The notes under the pieces were generated by a model. The model did no database searches, had not been told where the DNA came from, and saw only the letters and a program-made list of their open reading frames with translations. Below are positions 59,163 to 64,000 of a DNA stretch of 64,000 nucleotides, in pieces; position 1 is the first letter of the stretch, and every line of letters starts with the position of its first letter. Location: contig CM045991.1 in the NCBI GenBank assembly GCA_025175895.1, positions 75,317,174 through 75,381,173 of the forward strand, read 5' to 3'. Origin of the DNA: Wurfbainia villosa (Eukaryota > Streptophyta > Magnoliopsida > Zingiberales > Zingiberaceae). Made by a program: the position numbers and the translations under genes.

Positions 59163-60239
59163 TGTTGGTGCAGTAGGCACCTAAGTTTTGATTATAGCAA
59201 ACGATACAAAGTTAAGCATATATTGTTATCTCATGAGCTAAATCAAGTGTGCAGAAAAGTCTCAACGCTGGAGCTGAAGGCTAGCGACACCCAGAGGAAG
59301 CCGCAGTGGTCGGGCGACACTTAAGAGAGTTCGGAGGGAGCCGAAGGAATTGAGTGGAAGGCCGGAAGCAACACGTAAGTACTGAGGTAAGCTCGTGTGT
59401 GCGAACGTAAGTAAGGTCGTATCCTCTTTACGGGGATGATCTTAAGCGTAGATCCGACCAAAGACTTCTTATAGATGGTCTAGGTCGAGATCGGACGGTC
59501 GACGACCGTCGAAATAATGTTTTCCTTAAGCTAACTTTGCCTTGCACCAAGATCGATCATCCAACTGAAGGACTCATCGCCATCCATCCGAAAGTGACTA
59601 CGGCTAGCACTCGATCGATCGCCATCGATCCGGGTGATGGCCATCACCGATCACCGGTCAAAGGATCTGCCTCGAGTAGTCAAGAGTTATCACCATTTTT
59701 CAAGGGGATTTGTGCCCATTTGTGATTGGCTAAAGACCCATTCGATGAGGGGCTTAAAGGCTATAAAAGGAGGGCCAAACCTAGGGTTTTTCATCAATTC
59801 AAAAGCTTCTAAGTGCTTCCGATACGCTCCGACTCTCCGACATCCCTACGACGAAGCGCTGCCGAGACGACGACTAGAGCTTCAACCTCCAATCTTTGAA
59901 GTCGTCGGTATAATCTTTAAATTTGTATAAGTTGTTTTTATTTCAAGCTTTAAATCATATCAAGGAGAGGGGGAGTGTCCCTCTACCTTGAGTCTTTCTC
60001 AAGTTTTTGTATTCGTTTAACTCCTATCTCCATCAAGAGGGAGTTCGTTTAGTATTTGCCCTCCGTGCGTGGTCAAGGACCATTAGGGCCTTGGAGTAGT
60101 AGCCGAAGGCTACGAACCAAGTAAAACCTATTTGTCTCTATTTACTTTACATTTCTGCTGCAATTAATTTTCTCTCGAGTTAGAAAAAGTTTTTATCGCT
60201 ATTCACCCCCCCACTCTAGCGAACCGCATCGATCCAACA
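59163..60239 (+). repeat. Copia-4 5' LTR
   Basis: 1,077 bp, TGTTGGTGCAGTAGGC to CGATCCAACA. TATAAAAGG at 59762-59770 is the likely TATA box. The PBS TGGTATCAGAGCC begins two bases after the LTR. Confidence 0.92.
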
Positions 60240-60458
60240 ATTGGTATCAGAGCCGGGGGTTGCTAAGATTTGGTGAAACCACCAATCTAGCCATTTTTCA
60301 CAGATTTATTTTTCTTTTATTTCTGTTTATTTCAGATTTATTTCGCTTTGTTAAATTTACTCCCGCACTACTAATCCAAGACGCGAGTCTTGGTACTTTT
60401 TGTGTGTTTTTGTCGTTGCTAGTTTTTTTTCCTTCGTCTCCTTGTGTTCTTTGTTCTA

Positions 60459-62099
60459 ATGGCCCATCTCGAAGGGTTTAGCACCGTCCGACCTCTGTTT
60501 TACAATGGAGATGACTTCCGTTATTGGAAGGGTCGGATGGAATGCTTTCTTAAAACCCAAATCGAGATGTGGATCATAATCCAAACAGGTTTCACACTTC
60601 CGACTAATGAAGTGGGTGACTCCTTGGATTACGACCAATGGACCATTGCGACAAAAAAACAAGTCGAAGCCGATGCTAAGGCAATGCAAATCCTTCAATG
60701 CGGCCTATCCAAGGAGGAGCTAAATCGCGTCGGCCCCTTCATAAGCGCAAAAGATCTTTGGACAAAACTAGTGGAGCTACACGAAGGGACCGATGAAGCC
60801 AAGGTATGTAAGCGCGACCTTTTGTTCAATAAATTGTATAATCTAAAAATGCAGGAACACGAGTCCACGACACAACTTCACGCCCGAGTCCAGGACATAG
60901 TCAACAATCTACACGCAATCGGGCAAAAGGTCGAAAACCGCGACCTTATAAGGTATGTCCTAAACTCTTTTCCGAGGACTACCTTATGGGCATCCATGGT
61001 CGATGCCTATAAGGTCTCCAAGGACCTTTCTAAAATTAGGTTAGATGAACTCTTTTCGGATTTTGAACTTCATGAGCAGTCTAACTCGGAGCCCGAGAGG
61101 GGTATAGCCTTGTTTGCAGGTTCAAAGAAGAAGAAAATCACAAGCAAGCCACCACCAACCGAGGAGGAAGACGAGTCCGAAGAAGAAGTTGACCCGGAGT
61201 TGACTGCCGAACTAATGAACCTAGCTCAAAGGATAGCCAAGGGACGAAAGCGAACCACGACTCGACCCAACCAAGGTAAGCCTAAAAGTTCCAATATTAG
61301 GTGTTATGAGTGCAACAGGTTTGGACATATCAAGTCCGAGTGCCCCAAGCTCAACCACCAAGCACCTAAGCACAAGAAGGCCCTCAACGCGACATGGGAA
61401 GAAGCGTCATCCGAAGAAGACGAAGACCACGTCTTCATGGAGAAATCAATTGAGTCAGACACGGAGACCGAGCCTGAACTTGAGTCAGAACCTGAGAATG
61501 ACTCGGACTACGAAGCTACCTTCAAGTCATGCCACGGATACGCATCCGGTTCAAAAGATACCCTTAAAGTAAGTCGAACTTTATTTAATACTTTACATAA
61601 TACGGTTAGGTTTTTGTCTAGGAAGTTAGCTATGTCCGAGTCCAAGGTCGAGACCCTTGTTGAGGAGGTTAAACTCCTCAAACACGAGGTCTCCCTAACC
61701 TCTTCGACTAGTCGAGTTCAAGAGAAGGACTCAACTCGAGTTGAAAAGCTCGAAGTTGAGAACTCTCTCTTGAAAAGTCAAGTCGAAGATCTTAGGAACA
61801 CGTTGGAAAGGTTCACTTCGGGATCCAAAGGACTTGACCTCCTACTTGGATCTCAAAGGGCCGTGTACAACAAGGCTGGACTAGGATTTAACTCAAACAC
61901 GACTAATAGGTCGTATATGTCGATTGTAAGTCGACATAGGAAACATGTCCAAGCATGGGTCCCTATGAACTTTTTGATTTCAACTCTAGGATCCAACCCG
62001 TACTGGGTTCCCAAGGACCAAATCCACTATGTGGATAGACCGAACCGGTTCAACGGTTTAGGGGGAGCCAGTACAAAACATGTTTGTGCTTTAACTTAG
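60459..62099 (+). CDS. gag: Intact SIRE-type Gag, 546 residues
   Basis: The start chosen is ATG 60459 (MAHLEGFSTV); a GTG five codons upstream is in frame but unnecessary. Capsid-like domain residues about 10-210 ('FRYWKGRMECFL', 'LVELHEGTDEAKVCKRDLL', 'FPRTTLWASMVDAY'). Zinc knuckle CYECNRFGHIKSEC begins at residue 282, the same position as in the gag-only element. Then a Glu/Asp-rich region, a coiled coil ('SESKVETLVEEVKLLKHEV', 'VENSLLKSQVEDL') and the 'WVPMNFLI..YWVPKDQIHYVDRPN' tail. It makes the particle shell and binds genomic RNA. The frame ends at 62099 and is not continuous with pol. Confidence 0.93.
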   Translation: MAHLEGFSTVRPLFYNGDDFRYWKGRMECFLKTQIEMWIIIQTGFTLPTNEVGDSLDYDQWTIATKKQVEADAKAMQILQCGLSKEELNRVGPFISAKDLWTKLVELHEGTDEAKVCKRDLLFNKLYNLKMQEHESTTQLHARVQDIVNNLHAIGQKVENRDLIRYVLNSFPRTTLWASMVDAYKVSKDLSKIRLDELFSDFELHEQSNSEPERGIALFAGSKKKKITSKPPPTEEEDESEEEVDPELTAELMNLAQRIAKGRKRTTTRPNQGKPKSSNIRCYECNRFGHIKSECPKLNHQAPKHKKALNATWEEASSEEDEDHVFMEKSIESDTETEPELESEPENDSDYEATFKSCHGYASGSKDTLKVSRTLFNTLHNTVRFLSRKLAMSESKVETLVEEVKLLKHEVSLTSSTSRVQEKDSTRVEKLEVENSLLKSQVEDLRNTLERFTSGSKGLDLLLGSQRAVYNKAGLGFNSNTTNRSYMSIVSRHRKHVQAWVPMNFLISTLGSNPYWVPKDQIHYVDRPNRFNGLGGASTKHVCALT

Positions 62100-62731
62100 A
62101 AATTGCATGATTTAACTTAGAATGTTTGTGCTTTAATTTAGAAATTGCATGCTTTAACTTAGAAAGTTTGTACTTTAAAACTTGTGAACTCAATTAGAAC
62201 ATGAACATAATCAACTTCGAAAAGATTGAGCCTTGGGGAGCCTCTTTTCAAAAACATAACCAACTAAAATTCTTCGAAAAGATTGAGCCTCGGGGAGCCT
62301 CTTTTCAAAACCATAACCAACTAAAATTCTTCGAAAAGATTGAGCCTCGGGGAGCCTCTTTTCAAAAATAACCAGTTAGACTAGGAGATAGTCTTAGGTG
62401 AGTCAAGTCATCATTTTCTTGAAAATGGCTTTGTCTAAGGAAGTGGTCGATGATCCGATAAAAGAAGGCCCCTGTGCCTCGCCACGACCGGGAAGCCATG
62501 ATCTTGAAAAGGTGAACTTGACAAGCCTAGGTTTAAATCCAAATCTAACATAAAATTACTTGAACCTAAATACACTTAATCAACTTAATTGGAAGTCATC
62601 TCACACAAAACACATAAGTATAACATGATTGATCATATAGACATAGGTGAGATGACCTAGGTTTAACAACTTACAACCAATTTTAAAAAAAAATCTAACA
62701 TCCAATCCAACCACCTTGTGTGTAGGATCAA
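62100..62731 (+). repeat. Copia-4 gag-pol spacer with 57-bp tandem repeat
   Basis: Non-coding. Near-duplicate AACTTAGAAATTGCATG phrases occur at 62092-62165. Three copies of a 57-bp unit start at 62216, 62273 and 62330, each containing AAAAGATTGAGCCTCGGGGA and GCCTCTTTTC. The last bases before protease are TTGTGTGTAG, which would suit a splice acceptor, with TAG also a stop in the pol frame. Related DNA forms level 0 at 1-316. Confidence 0.7.
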
Positions 62732-64000
62732 TGGATGTTGGACAGCGGTTGCTCCCGACACATGACCGGGGATCAAATCAAATTCACAAAGCTTCGATTC
62801 AAACGACAAGGATCGGTAGCCTTTGGGAATAACGACAAGCTCAAAATCATCGGATCAGGTGATATCGAGCTTAACTCGAATTTTGTTATTAAAAATGTAT
62901 TACTTGTAGAGAATTTTGAATATAACCTGCTTAGCGTAAGACAATTATGTGACAATAACTATAAGGTCGTATTTTTAGAAAATGAATGTGTAATTAAAAC
63001 AAATAAAACAGCTAAAACAATACTCAAAGGAACTAGGACAAATAACATTTATACAATTAACTTAATCAATTCCTCAGCCAAATGTCTTATGACACAGGAA
63101 GAGGAATCATGGTTGTGACACCGACGACTCGGTCACTCGCACCCAAGACTCGTCCACAAGATGAGTCAGAGTGGCTTAGTCAGAGGCTTACTCAACCTCA
63201 ACAACTTGGTTAATAAAATCTGTAATGCTTGTCAACAAGGAAAACAACCTAGGACACAACACAAGTTAACTAACCAAGAACGAACCTCAAATGTACTTGA
63301 GCTTCTGCATATGGATCTATTCGATTCACATGGAGCCAAGTCACTCAATAGAAGTCAATATTGCTTAGTCATAATTGACGACTACTCCAGGTTTACCTGA
63401 GTTAGGTTCATCAAACATAAAAATGATACCCTAGATCAATTAATCAATCTATTCAAATTAATCGAGAATCAAAAAGACCTTAAGGTTAAAAGACTTAGAA
63501 GCGATCATGGTGGTGAATTCGAAAATCAAAGGTTCACCAACTTCAGTAACCTAAAGCGGATACCACCATGAATTCTCTTGCCCTAGGACCCTCAACAAAA
63601 TGGCCTAGTGGAAGCGGAAAAACCGAACTCTACAAGAAGCCGCTAGGACCATGTTGAACGAATACGACCTGCACCCGATAGGTTTTGCGAAGCCGTGAGT
63701 ACGGCATGCTATGTCCAAAATAGGATCCTTATGATAAAAAGGCACCTTAAGACCTCATACGAGATTTATCACGATAAAGTACCCAACATCAAGTACTTTA
63801 GGGTATTTGGGTGTAAGGTACATATCCTAAACACTAAGGATTACCTAGGGAAATTTACATCCAAAACCACGATCAAATCTTTCTAGGATACTGACTACAA
63901 GTAGAGCTTATAGAGTATATAACCACGACACCCTTAGAGTCGAGGAGACTATCAATGTAGTGTTCGATGAAGGACACGAACCTACAAAACCCCCGGCAAC
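62732..64000 (+). pseudogene. pol: Copia-4 pol: protease and integrase, broken, continues off-window
   Basis: Protease begins WMLDSGCSRHMTG (catalytic Asp near 62741). The frame stops at TGA 63116-63118, exactly where the integrase finger should read LWHRRLGH (Trp to stop), and again at TGA 63398-63400 where the core should read RFTW. HHCC pieces (HRRLGHSH; CNACQQGK), LHMDLF, IDDYSRF, 'LRSDHGGEFEN' and 'PQQNGLVEAE' are all visible. Frameshifts occur near 63560 and 63620; the last ORF is 63695-63886. RT would lie beyond the window. Confidence 0.88.

Larger units (their letters stand above)
59163..64000 (+). mobile_element. Copia-4: SIRE-like LTR retrotransposon, 5' part
   Basis: 5' LTR 59163-60239, PBS 60242-60254, intact gag 60459-62099, a 630-bp spacer with a 57-bp tandem repeat, then a pol with stops running off the window. 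The LTR family is the same as the truncated copy at 20294-21442. SIRE-like is inferred from the long gag with a C-terminal 'WVPK' tail and the LTR size. Confidence 0.92.

Overview
The window is plant nuclear DNA from a large, repeat-rich angiosperm genome. A monocot is possible (GC-rich spliced CACTA leader, Angela/SIRE/Tekay-type elements), but nothing here fixes the species. I find no host gene, tRNA, rRNA or CRISPR array. Almost every base can be placed in one transposon nest, whose layers are defined by terminal TG..CA or CACTA ends, target-site duplications (TSDs), primer-binding sites (PBS) and polypurine tracts (PPT).

Layout. Level 0 (1-316, 1533-1662) is a minus-strand remnant of a SIRE-like Copia spacer, split by a solo LTR (317-1532). 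Level 1 is a Gypsy chromovirus, 'Gypsy-C', on the minus strand. It starts at 1663 and runs off the right edge. Its 3' LTR is broken into 1663-2641, 41127-41261, 46697-47653 and 51348-52837, and its internal region begins at 52838. Level 2 insertions into Gypsy-C are: a related complete chromovirus 'Gypsy-AB' (2642-41121, minus, TSD TATAG); a non-autonomous gag-only SIRE-like element (41262-46691, minus, TSD GACAT); a plus-oriented solo Gypsy LTR (47654-51342, TSD CCCTT); and Angela-like Copia-3 (55086 onward). Level 3 insertions into Gypsy-AB are: Angela-like Copia-1 (2745-12067, TSD ACAAC), a CACTA/En-Spm transposon (12826-19661, TSD ATA), a truncated SIRE-like LTR (20294-21534), and Angela-like Copia-2 (29878-38985, TSD CTAAT). 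Copia-3 is itself cut by SIRE-like Copia-4 (59163 to the window end).

Subtracting the inserts, the two Gypsy-AB LTRs come to about 3.76 and 3.77 kb, which independently supports the reconstruction.

Coding capacity. Two open gag genes remain: 43733-45454 (minus) in the gag-only element and 60459-62099 (plus) in Copia-4. All pol genes, the CACTA ptta-type gene and the Gypsy integrase are broken by stops, frameshifts or deletions. The gag-only element could move only if a related autonomous element supplied reverse transcriptase and integrase in trans.

Most interesting signals: the full-length Gag without any pol; a TATA box in the loop of a perfect hairpin in all three LTRs of that family; a hairpin-forming 19-mer repeated four times in the leaders of Copia-1 and Copia-3; a site in the Gypsy LTR hit independently by a CACTA and a Gypsy element; two palindrome codes at the CACTA ends; and CAG-to-TAG stops suggesting decay through CHG methylation.
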